The notes under the pieces: generated by a model
What the model was told of the DNA's origin: nothing
Databases searched by the model: none
Seen by the model: the letters and a program-made list of their open reading frames with translations, nothing else
In this document: piece after piece, positions 21,655-34,571 of the stretch
Numbering within the stretch: position 1 is the stretch's first letter
How the letters are laid out: the number at the start of each line of letters is the position of its first letter
Program-made: the position numbers and the translations under genes
DNA from: Panorpa germanica
Taxonomy: Eukaryota > Arthropoda > Insecta > Mecoptera > Panorpidae
Direction: 5' to 3'
Length of the DNA: 64,000 nucleotides
Assembly: GCA_963678705.1 (NCBI GenBank)
Contig: OY783209.1
Coordinates: 17,236,001-17,300,000, forward strand

Positions 21655-21732
21655 CCATATAATATTTTCATATATAAAGATTAAATATTTAAAACGTATT
21701 TTATTACTTTATAACACATGCCTGGTTAAACA

Positions 21733-22434
21733 ATGAAGTTTATAAAGCAAAAAGAAACTCTTTCTGTAAAAAATATTGATAATCAAAGTAATAATTACAC
21801 TAATAATTCAAAACATGGATCACTATTACCAAATGACATTAGATGCATTATTTGTGGACCTTCAAACTTTGGAAAAACTAATGTTATGTTTAATCTAATT
21901 GAACATCCAAATAGGTTGCGATTTAAAAATATATACATTTATTCAAAATCTTTATATCAACCAAAATATAAAATATTACAACAAATTATGAAGAATATTA
22001 ATGGTATGGGATACTATACATACACTGACAATGAAGAGATTATTAGACCTGAAGATGCTAGCCCAAATTCTATATTCATATTTGATGATGTTGCTTGCGA
22101 TAAACAAAATAATATTCGAAATTTTTTTAGCATGGGCCGTCATAATTTGATAGACTCTTTCTATTTATGTCAGACTTACAGCAAAATTCCAAAGCAATTA
22201 ATACGGGATAATACTAATTTTATTATATTATTCAAGCAAGATGACTTAAATTTAAAGCATATATATGATGATTATGTTAACTTTGACTTTCCAAGTTTTC
22301 TAGAGTTTAAACAAGTTTGTAATTTATGTTGGGATTCAAATAAATATTCCTTTATGGTAATAGATAAAAATAGTGACTTAAATAACGGGCGATACAGAAA
22401 AGGATTTGATATGTTTTTAGATATAACCAAGTAA
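21733..22434 (+). CDS. A32/FtsK-type packaging ATPase, tandem copy
   Basis: Intact 233-codon frame with a translation identical to 14840-15541, including Walker A GPSNFGKT and Walker B FIFDD. Promoter-proximal sequence is also duplicated, so it could be expressed independently. Confidence 0.85.
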   Translation: MKFIKQKETLSVKNIDNQSNNYTNNSKHGSLLPNDIRCIICGPSNFGKTNVMFNLIEHPNRLRFKNIYIYSKSLYQPKYKILQQIMKNINGMGYYTYTDNEEIIRPEDASPNSIFIFDDVACDKQNNIRNFFSMGRHNLIDSFYLCQTYSKIPKQLIRDNTNFIILFKQDDLNLKHIYDDYVNFDFPSFLEFKQVCNLCWDSNKYSFMVIDKNSDLNNGRYRKGFDMFLDITK

Positions 22435-22451
22435 TCTTTACAATAATATTT

Positions 22452-24896
22452 GTGATATATGGAGATTTTGAAACATTATTAAAACCCATTAGTACTTGTT
22501 ATCCTGAAACTAGTACATCATTTTCAAATAATATTCAAATTCATGAACCATATTCTTTTGCTTATTATATTAAATGTTCCTTTAATGATTCCTTAAGTAA
22601 GTTTGTTACGTACAGAGGTATTAATTGCGTTAAAGTATTTATTGAAACAATAACTGAAGACGCTAAACAAATTTATAAAATCTTAAATAAAGTGAAGCCT
22701 TTAAATAAATTATCTGATTGGCAAAAACAGGAATATGATGAAGCTTCTATTTACCATATTTGTGAAGGTATCCTCAATGGTGATAAAGTGTTAGATCATT
22801 GTCACTTAACTGGTAATTACCGAGGAGCTGCTCATAATCATTGCAATTTAAAATTTACAATTCCAAAGTTTATACCTGTCATATTCCATAACTTAAGTAA
22901 TTACGATAGCCATATAATTGTAAAAGAATTAGGTAATGATAGTGAAAAAATTGAAGTTATTCCAGAAAATAAGGAAAAGTATATATCTTTTACGAAACAT
23001 ATTTTGGTGGAATCAAAAGTCGATAAAAATGATAAAGTTCATAACTGCTATATTAAACTTAGATTTTTTGATTCTTTACGATTTATGCATTCTAGTTTAG
23101 AAACACTTGCAAAAAATTTATTATCAGAACAATTTTTCGAATTAAAAAAATTCTATCCGAATGAAAATCATTTTAATTTATTAAAACGTAAAGGTGTATT
23201 TCCTTATGAATATGTAAATAGTAGGGATATGTTCAATGAATCTGACTTGCCATCTCAAAATAATTTTTATAGCTCACTTAATGGCTGTAATATATCTGAC
23301 GATGATTACAATCATGCCAAAATGGTTTGGTATGCATTTGAAATGAAAACATTAGGGGAATATTCAGACTTATATTTAAAGATCGATGTTCTGTTGTTAA
23401 CAGATATTTTTGAAAATTTTCGAGATGTGTGCTATAAAACATATAATTTAGATCCCTGTCAATATTATACAGCACCAGGACTTTCTTGGGATGCTATGTT
23501 AAAGTATACAAGTATTGAATTAGAACTTTTAACAGATATTGATATGTTACATTTTATTAAAAAAGGTATAAGAGGTGGAATATCACAATGCTCTCACAGA
23601 CATGGAATTGCACATAATAAATATATGTCCAATTATGATTCGAATAATGATTCTCAATATTTAATGTATTGGGATGCAAATAACTTATATGGTTGGGCTA
23701 TGAGTCAATATTTACCACATGAGGGATTTAAATGGTTAGATACATATAAATTACAAACATTAAATGTAGAAGCTTTTGAAGATAACTTAGATGTTGGTTA
23801 TATATTAAAAGTCGATTTAAGATATCCTAATTATTTGCACGATGAACACAATGATCTACCTTTCTGTGCTGAAAATATTAAACCACCTTGCATTAAATCA
23901 AATGACGTTAAATTAATACCAAATCTAAATAACAAGTATAATTATGTGCTTCACTATAGATCGTTAAAGCAATGTCTTAAAAATAATCTGAAAATAGATA
24001 AAATTCATAGAATTTTGGAATTTAAACAGTCTGATTGGTTAAAAAGTTATATTGATCTAAATACATTAAAAAGAAAGAACTCTGCAAATACATTTGAGAA
24101 AGACTTTTTTAAATTAATGAATAATTCAGTTTATGGGAAAACAATGGAGAATGTAGATAAACGTGTCGATGTAAAGTTAATAACTCATTGGGATAATATA
24201 GGACATAAAATTTGAGCTAATACACTTATAAGTAAACCAAACTATCATAGTTGTTCTATATTTCATGAAAACTTAGTTGCTATTCAAATGCAAAAACTTA
24301 AAGTTTTTTATAATAAACCATTGTATTTAGGATTAAGTGTACTTGATATATCAAAAACTTTATTATACGATTTTCATTATGATTTCATCAAAAAAGTCTA
24401 TAAAGGTAATGCTAAATTGTTGTATACAGATACAGATTCATTAATATATCAAATTAAAACAGATGATATATATGACGATATTAAGTGTAATCTAGATAAA
24501 TTTGATACATCTAATTATCCATTTAATAATTAATCTTCATTACCTTTAATGAACAAAGCTAAATTAGGCTTAATGAAAGATGAATGCGCGGGTAGTATAA
24601 TTTGGGAGTTTGTTGGGTTAAGGTCAAAAATGTATGCAATTGATATTGAGGGTTCATGCACAGCTAAAGCAAAAGGAATTAAGAAAAATATTGTAAACAA
24701 ATTCAATATTAAAGATTATGTAAATTGTTTATCTCAGGATAACATATTATTGATCACAATGAATACCTTTAAATCGATTAAGCATACAATTTATACTCAA
24801 ATGATAAGTAAAGTAGGTCTTAGTGGAAATGATAATAAAAGATATGTATTAACTGATGGTATAAGTACTTTAGCACATGAACATTATAAAATTTAG
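22452..24896 (+). pseudogene. DNA polymerase B with HNH domain, tandem copy, two stops
   Basis: Same domain order as copy 1, with the shared TGA at 24213-24215. It has a further stop (GAA to TAA) at 24531-24533, after motif C. Three substitutions are visible in the first part: Asn to Ser near residue 21, Ile to Phe near 206, Leu to Phe near 261. The extra stop and substitutions show that this copy is not under strong constraint. Motif A, motif B and the HNH residues are unchanged. Confidence 0.8.
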
Positions 24897-25457
24897 TACT
24901 AATTTTAAGTTAAGTTTAAGTTTTGTATAAATTTATATCTGTTTTAGTTAAGATAATTAAAATGTATATTTATATAACAATTTAAAAATAGCATATTTGT
25001 AAACAAATAATAATATATAAACACAAACCATTGAGTTTTATTATTATAAGATTTAATGTTTTAATACATCCATATAAAATAAGATACACATATTTTATTA
25101 GTAATGTTTTGTTATATATAATTCTTATATGATTAACACTGGTCATAAGAGCTCTAATATATATGCATAGACATATTAATGTATGAGTATGCGTACATAA
25201 ACTGGATGACAATTGTATACGTTATATGCAGGAGCAGTACCCAAATCAATTCATTAGTGAATGCAGGCATGTCAAAAAAACCAATATTTCATTTCTTATT
25301 ATCATACCAACGTAATGGGAATGTAACTTGGAATATTGGAATAGTGGTGTAGGTTAGGTTACACACCCGCGGAGCGTGATTTAGTTTAGAGCCCAAACCC
25401 AGGCCTAGAGGTTTTTTAAGTCAGTCAACATTGTGACATACAAACTTTAAATAGTTC

Positions 25458-25551
25458 GAACGTAACTTGAACGTAATGGGAACGTAACTGAACGTAATGG
25501 GAACGTAACTTGAACGTAATGGGAACGTAACTGAACGTAATGGGAACGTAA
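25458..25551 (+). repeat. Nine GAACGTAA repeats, tandem copy
   Basis: Same array as 18565-18658, displaced by 6893 bp, with no visible unit gain or loss. Confidence 0.85.
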
Positions 25552-25556
25552 CGTAA

Positions 25557-27402
25557 TTCTAAAATAAATACTCTACGTTATTACGTCGTTGTTACTGTAT
25601 TTGTTTCGTAGCTTTGTAGCTTCAAGAAACTACAGATTTTATATATAGCAGGTCGAGAACGGCTTTCTAGGGTTTCTGTACTATTTGCACCGATAAGGAT
25701 CACATTATCGTTGGCAAAACATATGTCTACACAACCTTTCGAGTTAGAAACACAGTTCTCGTCGAATACCATGTTCCAGAGCTCAGGCCCCATTACAGAT
25801 CGCTGAGGACAACCTTTAGATAGTTGCCTTTTCATGGAACAATATTCGGTTTGTAAAATTAATGTTCGACAATGAATATGGTTTTCCATAGCGCAGTAGA
25901 CATACCTAGAGGTTTTTGCCGGCCTAATTCTTTAAAGGTAACTTGGCCACCAGACATTAGCAAAGGCACACTGAATTTCTATAAATATCTCATGTACATA
26001 CTTGTACTTAAGCCTACTTACTTACCATTTGTTTGTTACCATTGATTGTTCATGAACGATCAATCACTATTTTCAAGAAAACCGCATATATTGTTCACTT
26101 AATCACTTATAACAATTAATACACTCTCTTTATTATTTGAAACACGCATTTATATAAACTAATTCTTATGTTTTAATATTATTTATGGTTAATGTTAATC
26201 GACTTACTTGATAGTGGGCGGCAACCTTTTGTCTTCCGTATATTTGTAGTGTTTATATGAGGTCTTCCTCATATAACTTCCAACCACTTGATGTTTTAGC
26301 ACTAACACTAACCTAATTATTATCACTTTTTTTTCTATCGCACTTATTAATGTCTTATATCAAACAACGAAAAATTCGTTTTAAACACTAGTTTCCAACT
26401 GTCAAACTTTTGTAAAAACACTTTGTTTAGGGTAAATTAACACAAATTTAAAACAAACTTAAATACTTTTCGTTAGAAAAAGTATTTATATAAATTATTT
26501 AATTTTTTTTCCGTAATTAATTTTTTACTTTTAATCACTTTTTTTACCTAAAGTAGCAGGAGCCGATCACACACATAGTAGATAGGAACCACTTGTGTTG
26601 CAAAGCAATATTAACGTCCTTGTAAACCAATACATAGGTCTTTCTTTTTTTATTAAGTCTTATCTGTCTTGCCAGAGCTTATGCATATATGCATTCATCT
26701 CCTTGGCAATACATTTGGTATCGTCTCCAGACTTTTATCTTACAGCCGCATTAAATTTAAATCCTCGAAATTTGTCGCATTAACTTTAAATCGTCAAAAT
26801 TTGATTTTTTCAGTTCTAGCGTAATTTGTACTTGAGTGAGTGCATGAGTGATTTTTAAATCTAAAGGAATTGTCCCCGATATCACCTGCACCACTTCTGT
26901 AGATACAGTTCTGCAACAACGCGTCATTGTCAATAACATAGTTCTTTGCATATAAGATCCGGAAGATTGATTCTGTGGTACCATGCCGAAGCACAAGACA
27001 CAACCATTGGCATAAATGCCCCCTTGTATAGTGTCAGCAAAGTTGCCGAGTTTAAGCTCCATTCCGTTCTTGTGACACGCGCAAGGTAAGCTCAGGCCCC
27101 ATTACGGATCGCTAAGGACAACCTTTAGAAAGTTGGCTTTTCATGGAACGGTAATCGGTTTGTAAAATTAATGTCCGACAATGAAAATAGTTCTCCATAG
27201 CGCAGTAGGCGTACCTAGAGGTTTTTGCCGGCCTAATTCTTTAAAGGTCACTTGGCCACCAGATATTATCAAAGGCACACTGAATTTCTATAAATATCTC
27301 ATGTACATACTTGTACTTAAGCTTACTTACTTACCATTTGTTTGTTACCATTGATTGTTCATGAACGATTAATCACTATTTCCAAGAATATATATACCGC
27401 AT

Positions 27403-27457
<55 letters not shown>

Positions 27458-27548
27458 GCATATATTGTTCACTTAATCACTTATACCAATTAATACACTC
27501 TCTTTATTATTTGAAACTCGCATTTATATAAACTAATTCTTATGTTTG
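25557..27548 (-). mobile_element. R1-like LINE fragments, tandem copy plus unduplicated tail
   Basis: 25889-25581 and 27062-26757 repeat the R1-like pieces of copy 1. From 27093 the second RT repeat continues beyond the duplication end (about 27180) into sequence that matches 18975-19285 with scattered changes, including the GTACCTAGAGGTTTTTGCC block. Its tail carries an expanded AT repeat at 27408-27455 and is then interrupted by the gypsy element at 27555. Confidence 0.5.
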
Positions 27549-27554
27549 AATATA

Positions 27555-27846
27555 ATTAAAGTTTGAGTAATTTAGACTTTAATAAAAAAAAACAATTTAT
27601 TTTGGTTTTACTTAAATTATATTTATTTGGACTAATAATCACTGTGCGATACAGCTTATGCCTAGTCTCAAATGGTGAGCCAGCCAATTACTATCTGTGC
27701 GATGCAGATTATACATGAACTTGAACTAACTAGATTAAGATTAACATATTACTTATATACTATTTTATTATCTATAAAGTGCATGATCAGCGAAGGTACT
27801 GAAGAGACATTGTTAGTTTGTACTCTTATGGAATGTGAGTTATAAC
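27555..27846 (-). repeat. 3' LTR of the gypsy element (292 bp)
   Basis: Pairs with 34572-34862. On the plus strand it starts ATTAAAGTTTGAG and ends GTTATAAC. It shares the TGTGCGAT(A)CAGCTTATGCCTAG core with its partner. Confidence 0.85.
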
Positions 27847-27967
27847 ACCTCCCCTTTTAGATGAAATCTTATGCTTCTAATGTAGCAAAAGATTTTTGCA
27901 ACTCTTCAATATTTTTGCTATTTATTTCTTGTGCATTTTCATTTTTTATTATTTTTATTTTTCTAAA

Positions 27968-28924
27968 CTATTTGATTAACTTATATACTACAATAGTAAT
28001 TATTATGAATAATATAGGTAATAATGTATAATTAATTATGTGAACATGGTCTGAGATTCTTCTGTCATCGATGTCTTCAGGTAGTAGGGCTAGGGTGGTC
28101 TGTAGCTTGTCTACGTTGCCTAGGTCCAGGTGTTTTAGGTTGGTCACGGTAGAGATGTTTAGGTGTTTGTTTTGGATCTGTGGTATTTTTGGCAGGAAAA
28201 TGGTGTTCCAAACTTCGACTTTCTCTTCTATATCTATGTACTGAAGAGTATTATCTGAAACAGAAAATTGACAATCTCGTGCAAGGTGTATTATATATGT
28301 TCCTTGTAGACGTATGTCACGCTGGCTGCTGCATGTTAAGGTGCCACTGGTTTCGTCATTTGTGATTAACATCCAGGTGTTGAATTCGACGTTCTGGATC
28401 TTGATGCCGGTTAGAGGAATTACTAAGAATTGACATTTGCTGGTTGGCTGGTTTTGAATTAGTTCTATCTCGCAGGTGGTTTCCTCGATGTTGAGTGGTT
28501 CGCTAAGCTTGCATAGGAATTGATTGTTATATATTTCTTTGCAGGGTGCATTAAAATCTACATGTTTATACTCTTTCACAATGGTGTATTGGGTTCTGGG
28601 AATAATTATTTGGAATTTATTGTTATAGGGTATGAGGATTGGATATAGTTTTTAATACGTAAATATATTAGGGTTTACTAGTGGTATATTTATTACAAAA
28701 ACGATTAGGTTTTTATTGGTGTATGCTTTGACTTTGCTAATAGTTTCATATTGTTGAATGTTCTCTGATGTAATATCGTAAGGCAGTTTGATATGTTTGG
28801 TTGTATCAACATTTTCTTTTATTGCTTGTAATTCTGCTAATAGGTGATCAGGTTCTAGGATTGAACCACTAAGCGTGTTCAGTTTAGCAAATGTTATGTC
28901 ACTTTCAATGATTCTTAGTTGCAC
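27968..28924 (-). pseudogene. Env (F-like) remnant of the gypsy element
   Basis: Two minus-strand frames: 28924-28652 (N-terminal side, with LLAELQAI and a coiled-looking stretch) and 28579-27968 (203 codons, Cys-bearing ectodomain and a C-terminal hydrophobic anchor LLPILFIIITIVVYKL followed by two Lys/Ile residues). Placement after integrase and the terminal anchor identify it as the envelope of an insect errantivirus, related in the family to baculovirus F proteins. The two parts are separated by a stop near 28650. It is an old genomic copy and is broken. Confidence 0.7.
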
Positions 28925-29053
28925 AGGATATAATCCTGAGTTATCTGTGATTTTAATAATTCGGCATTCAATAATATCGCTGGTGCTGATTGCGGTGATT
29001 ATCCTGCAAAAATCAGGATTTCTTAGTACTTGATCGTATTTTAATATATTTAT

Positions 29054-30780
29054 TTATAATTGATTAATAAATAAATAATTCATTTGTATTTCGGGATTTG
29101 AGTGTTTGATGTATTTGTGCTTTGTAGGCCCATGTCGTTTAAATACTTCTAGGACCTCTTCTTTTGTTCTATTAAAAAGTCCTTGTGCTATAGGGGGCAT
29201 TCGTATTATTAATTCGGTTGGTGAATTTTTAAATTCTTTTAGAAATTTGGCAAGTTTGTCAAGGCTAGTTTTGTTAATTGCAGACAAGATTTATTGTGTG
29301 TCCAAATGTTCTGCCTCGCGTGAGTTTGTATAGGCCCTCTACGAGGTTATTTGTTCTTTTAGCTTTATTAAATATGTATTCGAAATTGAGTGTGACTTTT
29401 GCTATTAACTTTGCGAATCCGTTGTAGTATCTTGGTTTTTCGTCCTTGGGGTTAAATTTGTCGTGAACTAGGTGTAGAATATAATCTGTCTTAGATTTAT
29501 CGACAGGTAGTGTAGTGTGTTCTAATAGGACGTTAATTCCTTTCTCATTAAACTCGTTTGGAGTTGGGTTTTTCATTTTAATTTTTCCTATGTTATCTAC
29601 AGGTAGTGTAGTGCATTCGAACAGTACATTACTTCCTTCTTCGTTAAGTTCGTTTGAAGTTGGGTTTTTCATTTTGGTTTTTACTAGGTTATCTACATGT
29701 GCTTCCCGTAATTCTTTATTTTTTAAATCTTCTATTTTAGCTATATAAGTATCGGATACTTCTAGTACTTTAAAGGGTCCTGTGTTCTTTATTCGGTAGC
29801 ATTTCTTTTATTAATAACCTGTTCTTTTCGATTTGCATTTATTTCTTTAATTTTTGAGTATAGGGTTGAGATTTTACTTTTATGATTTTGGGTGTATAAG
29901 TCTATGAGTGTTTTGTCATAATCCACAAGCAATACTGACTTGGTTTGTAAGTGTCCATTTATTATTTCAAAAGGTTTGTATGTTGTACTAGAATGTGGGG
30001 TTTCGTTATATCCTATAATAGCATATTTCATGATTGTTTCGGGTGTAAGATCATGTTTATGTTTCACTATACGATATAGTTCTAGTATCGTGGAATGTGC
30101 CCGTTCTATTAGAGAATTACTTTCGTGTCTGTATGGTGTTGTTATATGAATTTCAACTTTATGTAATTCTAGTTATTCTTTGATGAGATTATTTGCGAAT
30201 TCAGTTCCTCCAACCATCGTAATATGATTGGGTATGCCGTGGTGTGAGAAATACGTTAGTTTATCGGCAATTTCTGTGGATGACTTATTGGTGATTTTGT
30301 ATGCTTGTGTGTATTTTGAAAATACAGCTATTATAGTAAGAAATTGGGTATTGTCTATACCAAACGTATGGTAACAAGGTGTTTCGGTTTTATTTAGCGG
30401 TGCTCTAATTGGTTTTCTATTATATTTGCACTGTTTACATGTGCTGCAGTTATTGATGAAATTTTCAACATCTTTTCGTAGACTAGACCACGTATATCTT
30501 TCGCAAATTAATTTATATGTGGCATCTATTCCTCGGTGCTGAGTCTTTCCCTCATGATATTGTTGAATTATGTATTTTTGATTGTCGGGATCCGTTTCAA
30601 TGCTAACTCTCTTTATACAACGTATTAGCTTGTATTTATCGAAGGTATTAATTTTTAGATCGTTATAAATTTTGTATATATTATCATCACAATGTATATA
30701 ATAGGTTTTATTTGGATTTAGTTTGGTTAGTGTGAATATTAATAAGTCGTGTTTTCCTTGGTTTCCTTGAATACTTAATT
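29054..30780 (-). pseudogene. Integrase region and start of env of the gypsy element
   Basis: Minus-strand frames from about 30780 carry an HHCC-type zinc region (QQYHEGKTQHRG, CSTCKQCKY), core pieces (HGIPNHITMVGG-E, TTPYRHESNSLIERAHST) and the 30067-29789 C-terminal part (GYNETPHSSTTYKPFEII). 29672-29274 and 29287-29054 follow as the start of env. Stops occur near 30178 and frames shift near 29790. The catalytic Asp of the second motif appears replaced (VGGTEF where DxGTEF is usual). Confidence 0.65.
29497..29688. repeat. 96-bp tandem repeat inside the gypsy coding region
   Basis: Two units (29497 and 29593) encode parallel peptides, MKNPT-NE-NE-G-NVL-E-TTLPVD. They keep frame because 96 is divisible by three. 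The units have diverged by about a quarter of their bases, so the duplication is older than this insertion. Confidence 0.75.
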
Positions 30781-30790
30781 TAATTTGTTC

Positions 30791-32990
30791 TTAACCGTCG
30801 ATTTTAGTGTTTTTACATTGCATTGGTGTTGGTTTAGAGATAATTATTATTTGGTTTCTTTTAGTTTCTAATGGGTCCTCGATGATTGTGATGCCTGGTG
30901 TTGAATCTTCTTTTGAATGCATGGTGTTTGAATCTTCTGAGCTTTCCTCACTTGGTATTTGGATTACAGGAGGGTGCTCTGTTATTGAGTAAGGTCTTTT
31001 ATTTGCTACTATTTTCGGTAAGGGTTCTAAAACTGGTGTGTTTACTTCACTTCTCTCCGTATCGTCAGGGTTATTGTACAGGCTAGAGCTATCGTTATCT
31101 AGCGCGTCCGCTGGCGTCATAAAGTCGTCTAGGGCTGTTATATCTTCCGGATTGTTAAATAGACTGTCAAAGTCCTCATTTTCAAGTGCATTTATTTTGA
31201 TTCTACTCAGTGCGTCTGCATTCGTATTTTTCTTTCCCTTTTTGTATTCTACAGTATAGTCGTAGTCAGACAATTTAGTTTTCCACCTTATCATTTTTAT
31301 GTTTGGTTTTTTTAATGAATCCAGCCACACAAGTGGTTTATGGTCAGTGACCGTGGTGAATTTTCTTCCATATAAGTAGGGTCTAAAGTATTTTGTTGCC
31401 CAAATGATTGCTAAGAGTTCTTTTTCTATGGTGGAATAATTTTGTTCCGACTCGTTGTCCTCGATGCATATGCGATAAGTTTGTCGGATCCTATGGGTCC
31501 TTGCGAAAGTATCGCTCCCAGGGCATAATTTTACATATCTGTAGTCAATACAAATGGTTTTTGAAAATCAGGGTATTGTAACAAAGGGGAATTGCACAAT
31601 ATTTCCTTCATTGTGTTGAATGCTTTGATGTATTCTTCGTCATGTTTTATTGCTACGTTTTTTTTTAAACATCTATTCATAGGCTTCGTTATTCCGGCGA
31701 AATCTTTTATGAATTTCCTATAATACCCTACTAATCCCAGAAATGACTTTATTTCTATTATTGTTTTTGGTGTAGGAAATTTTCTGATTGCCTCAATTTT
31801 TGTGGGTTAGGTCTAACTCCTTCTAGGGTTATTACGTGACCCAAAAATTCAGTTTCTTTTTTTTTAAATTTGCATTTGTCTATCAGTTTGTTCAATACTA
31901 ATTTTAGTTTTGCCATGTGTTCTTGTAGCAATGCCGAGTATATTAGTATATCATCTAAATAAACTAAGCAAGTGTGGGGCATTAGGTCTATGAGGATGTT
32001 ATTTATCACTCTTTGAAAAGTGGCGGGGGCGTTCTTTAACCCGAATGGCATACGTCTAAACTCATAATGCTCATTCTCGACGTTAAACGCAGTTTTAGGA
32101 ATATCAGATTCCTTCATTTCTATCTGATGAAACCCACTATCAAGATCTAATGTTGTAAAATATTGACTTTTACCTAGTTTGTCAAGTATGTCAGCGATGT
32201 TGGGTATTGGATACCTATCATTAATAGTTTTGTTATTTAGATTACGATAGTCTATAACCATTCTAATTTTCTTTCTTCCACTTGCGTCATACTTTTTGGG
32301 TACCATCCATACAGGTGATGACCACGGTGAGTTTGACGGTTGAATGATTTTGTCGTGGAGTAGTTTATCTATTTGTTTCTTTATTTCCTCCTTATAGATA
32401 TAAGGATATCTATAAGTTTTTGTATATATGGGTTCGTCATTATTAGTTTTAATTTCGTGTTTGATGTTATTTGTGAAACTAAGTTGCTCTTCTTCTATTC
32501 TAAATAGATCGGCATAATCGTTTAGTAGTTTGTGTAAATTAAATTTCTCTTCCTCATTAAGGTGATTATGTCGAATCTCTATTTTGTTTAACTGAGCTTT
32601 TGATATACATTGATAATGAATAGGTATTACCGCATTTTCAGTCGTCAATTTTTGATTAATAAAGTCTAGTTTAAAGTTTCTTAATAGCTCCATACCGAGT
32701 AGTCCATCGTATTTTTTGTTAAATTTGAATAGATATAATTTGAGCGTTTCTTCTGGAGAATTAAAAATCGGAAATAATGGTACTCGTGCAACTTCGTTGT
32801 GCTTGCTGGTATTATGGGCTGTTTTTATAACAAAAGGCTCGTTACTTATAGTTTCAGGTAATTATTTATATATAATTTCGGGATTAATTAGTGAGCGATT
32901 GCTTCCTGTGTCTATTAATAGTTTTATATTTAAAATAGGATCTATAATGAATGGTAACGCATTATAGTCTATGTTATTTAGGATTATATG
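30791..32990 (-). pseudogene. Protease, reverse transcriptase and RNase H of the gypsy element
   Basis: Near 32920 a retropepsin active-site stretch (LLIDTGSNRSLI) lies before an in-frame TAA near 32866. 32693-31758 (311 codons) is an RT with MVIDYRNLN, LDLDSGFHQIEM, RRMPFGLKNAPATFQR and the YLDDILIY catalytic box intact. It stops within the connection. RNase H follows in other frames ([12 protein letters not shown] near 31340), then 31330-30791 with [15 protein letters not shown], the usual link before integrase. The RT itself looks catalytically complete, but the polyprotein is interrupted on both sides. Confidence 0.8.
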
Positions 32991-34060
32991 TTCTCTGTAA
33001 TACTGCTGTCCACGTGAAAATTTACGTTTACTTCCTGTGGTTCTTCTTCGGGTTGATATTCAGTGTATTGCGAAAAATCATATTCTTGGTGCTCTACTTC
33101 TTGTTCCTCCTGTTCTTCAGTAAAGTTTAACTCTTCGGCAATATAATTTTGTCCTGGTCTTGAAAATTGGGGTCTCCAGTTACCCTGTACTCTATTACCA
33201 GAGTTAGTATCCATTGGCGTCCAATGGCGTCTTATTGGTTGGTTTGGTTTTTTGTTCCAAACGTTAGTTTGCACTGATGTTTTTGGTTGCGGAGGATTGT
33301 TATGTGGGTTGGTTGGGTTACGGTATGTTGATGTGTTTTGGGAATTATATTTTGGTATATGGTTTTTAAATACGGGGTTAATTTTCGGCTTATCGAAGTT
33401 AGGATAGAAGTTTTTTTGTAGGAATTGTTGAGGAGTTTTGAAAGGTTTAATGTCTGGTCTCATTAATTTATTTTGTTGTATTCTGCTAGTTTTTAATGTG
33501 TCTTCTCAAACTATTAGTTTCAGGGCGTCCTCCATCTTGCTTAGGCTTTGTAGCCGTAGTTGACATCGTAGAGGGTCGTTTAGTCCGGTGTGGAAACTTT
33601 CTAAGGTTAGATTAGCGTATGTTTCCACTTTCGCATATTGTATAGTAACAGTTGGTTTACTTATGCGAATATTATTAATTAAGTCGTTTTGTATTTTTAT
33701 GCAGCGATCATAAAATAATAAAGCAGTTTCGTTTATATCTTGCTTAAGTAGCATTAAATCTCTAATTACCGATGTTTCGCTTTTGTGGTTTCCGAAGTGG
33801 GTAATTAATAATTTTTTTAAGTCATCCCAATCATCAATATCTCTGTTCTCTAGTGTAGCTTCGGCTTTACCAACAATCTTAGATTTTATTCCCATGAGTA
33901 TTAGGGCATTGTGTTTTCTTGCTTCCAATCAGTCCTCATCTTCAGTGGGGAATTGGCCAAAATTTTGTATAATAATTTGGCAGTGTTTTATGAATTCTGC
34001 CAACAAATTCTCTCCATTAAATTCCTTTATATAATTAAAATAGTTCGTAAAATTCGCCAT
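32984..34060 (-). pseudogene. Gag of the gypsy element
   Basis: Starts at ATG 34060-34058, has an in-frame TGA at 33931-33929, continues open to 33506, then after a break 33463-32984 encodes the C-terminal part. The first portion holds the capsid-like helices (DDWDDLKKLLITHFGNHKSE, LLKQDINETALLFYDRC). The second is Pro/Asn-rich and ends in a Glu-rich tail. No CCHC zinc knuckle is present, which is usual for 17.6-type errantivirus gags. Confidence 0.75.
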
Positions 34061-34554
34061 TTTATTTGATAGGGTAATTTTATTTTTAAAAAAAAAATAT
34101 TATTTTAATTAATATTTGATTTTTTTATTACGTTGCGTAATTTTTATTTTAATATTATTTTTGATATTTGGTAGGCCTGTATAAACCATTTATACTCCTT
34201 TTTTTTAATTTTATTACCTGTTTTAGGCCTGTATAAACGATTTATACTCCTTTTTACCAGGAAATATTATTGTAAAAATGTTAATAATTTTTGTTTTTGG
34301 GAAGTGTGATATATAGAAAGGAAATTTGAATGAGTACTCACATTACGATTATCACCGCGATGCCTTGCGAGATCTTCATGTCCATATGCTGCTGCTAGTG
34401 GGTCGATGAGTCTCGGAGCACTTCAACTTCTGTTTCTTTTTCACTCCACTATTTATTAAGTTTACTTTAATTTTTAACTTTATTTTTGTAGGTTTCGGAA
34501 TATTAAGTGAACCATAAAAATGGAAAAATTTACATCGATTGTAATTCCTTAATA

Positions 34555-34571
34555 TCCTACCGACTGCGCCA
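34555..34571 (-). promoter_or_regulatory. tRNA-Ser-type primer binding site
   Basis: On the minus strand the sequence next to the 5' LTR reads TGGCGCAGTCGGTAGGA, the site long known in 17.6/297-type gypsy elements. It fixes the LTR edge and the transcription direction. Confidence 0.85.

Larger units (their letters stand above)
20297..27180 (+). repeat. Tandem duplicate of the 13405-20290 block
   Basis: Sequence from about 13405 to 20290 is repeated directly here with an offset of 6889 bp, rising to 6893 after an AT-repeat gain near 21211. I found only about ten differences by eye, including four amino-acid-level changes. The block joins element genes to R1-like flank, so it is a segmental duplication and not a second insertion. 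The junction at 20290 reads GACAAT/TTATTAGGCATATAAG, with no long homology. A collapsed or duplicated haplotype in the assembly could give the same picture. Confidence 0.85.

Noticed and set aside
12232..27180. Bacterial or episomal contamination in the assembly
   Set aside because: The element is bounded on both sides by insect LINE sequence and recurs inside another retrotransposon in the same window.
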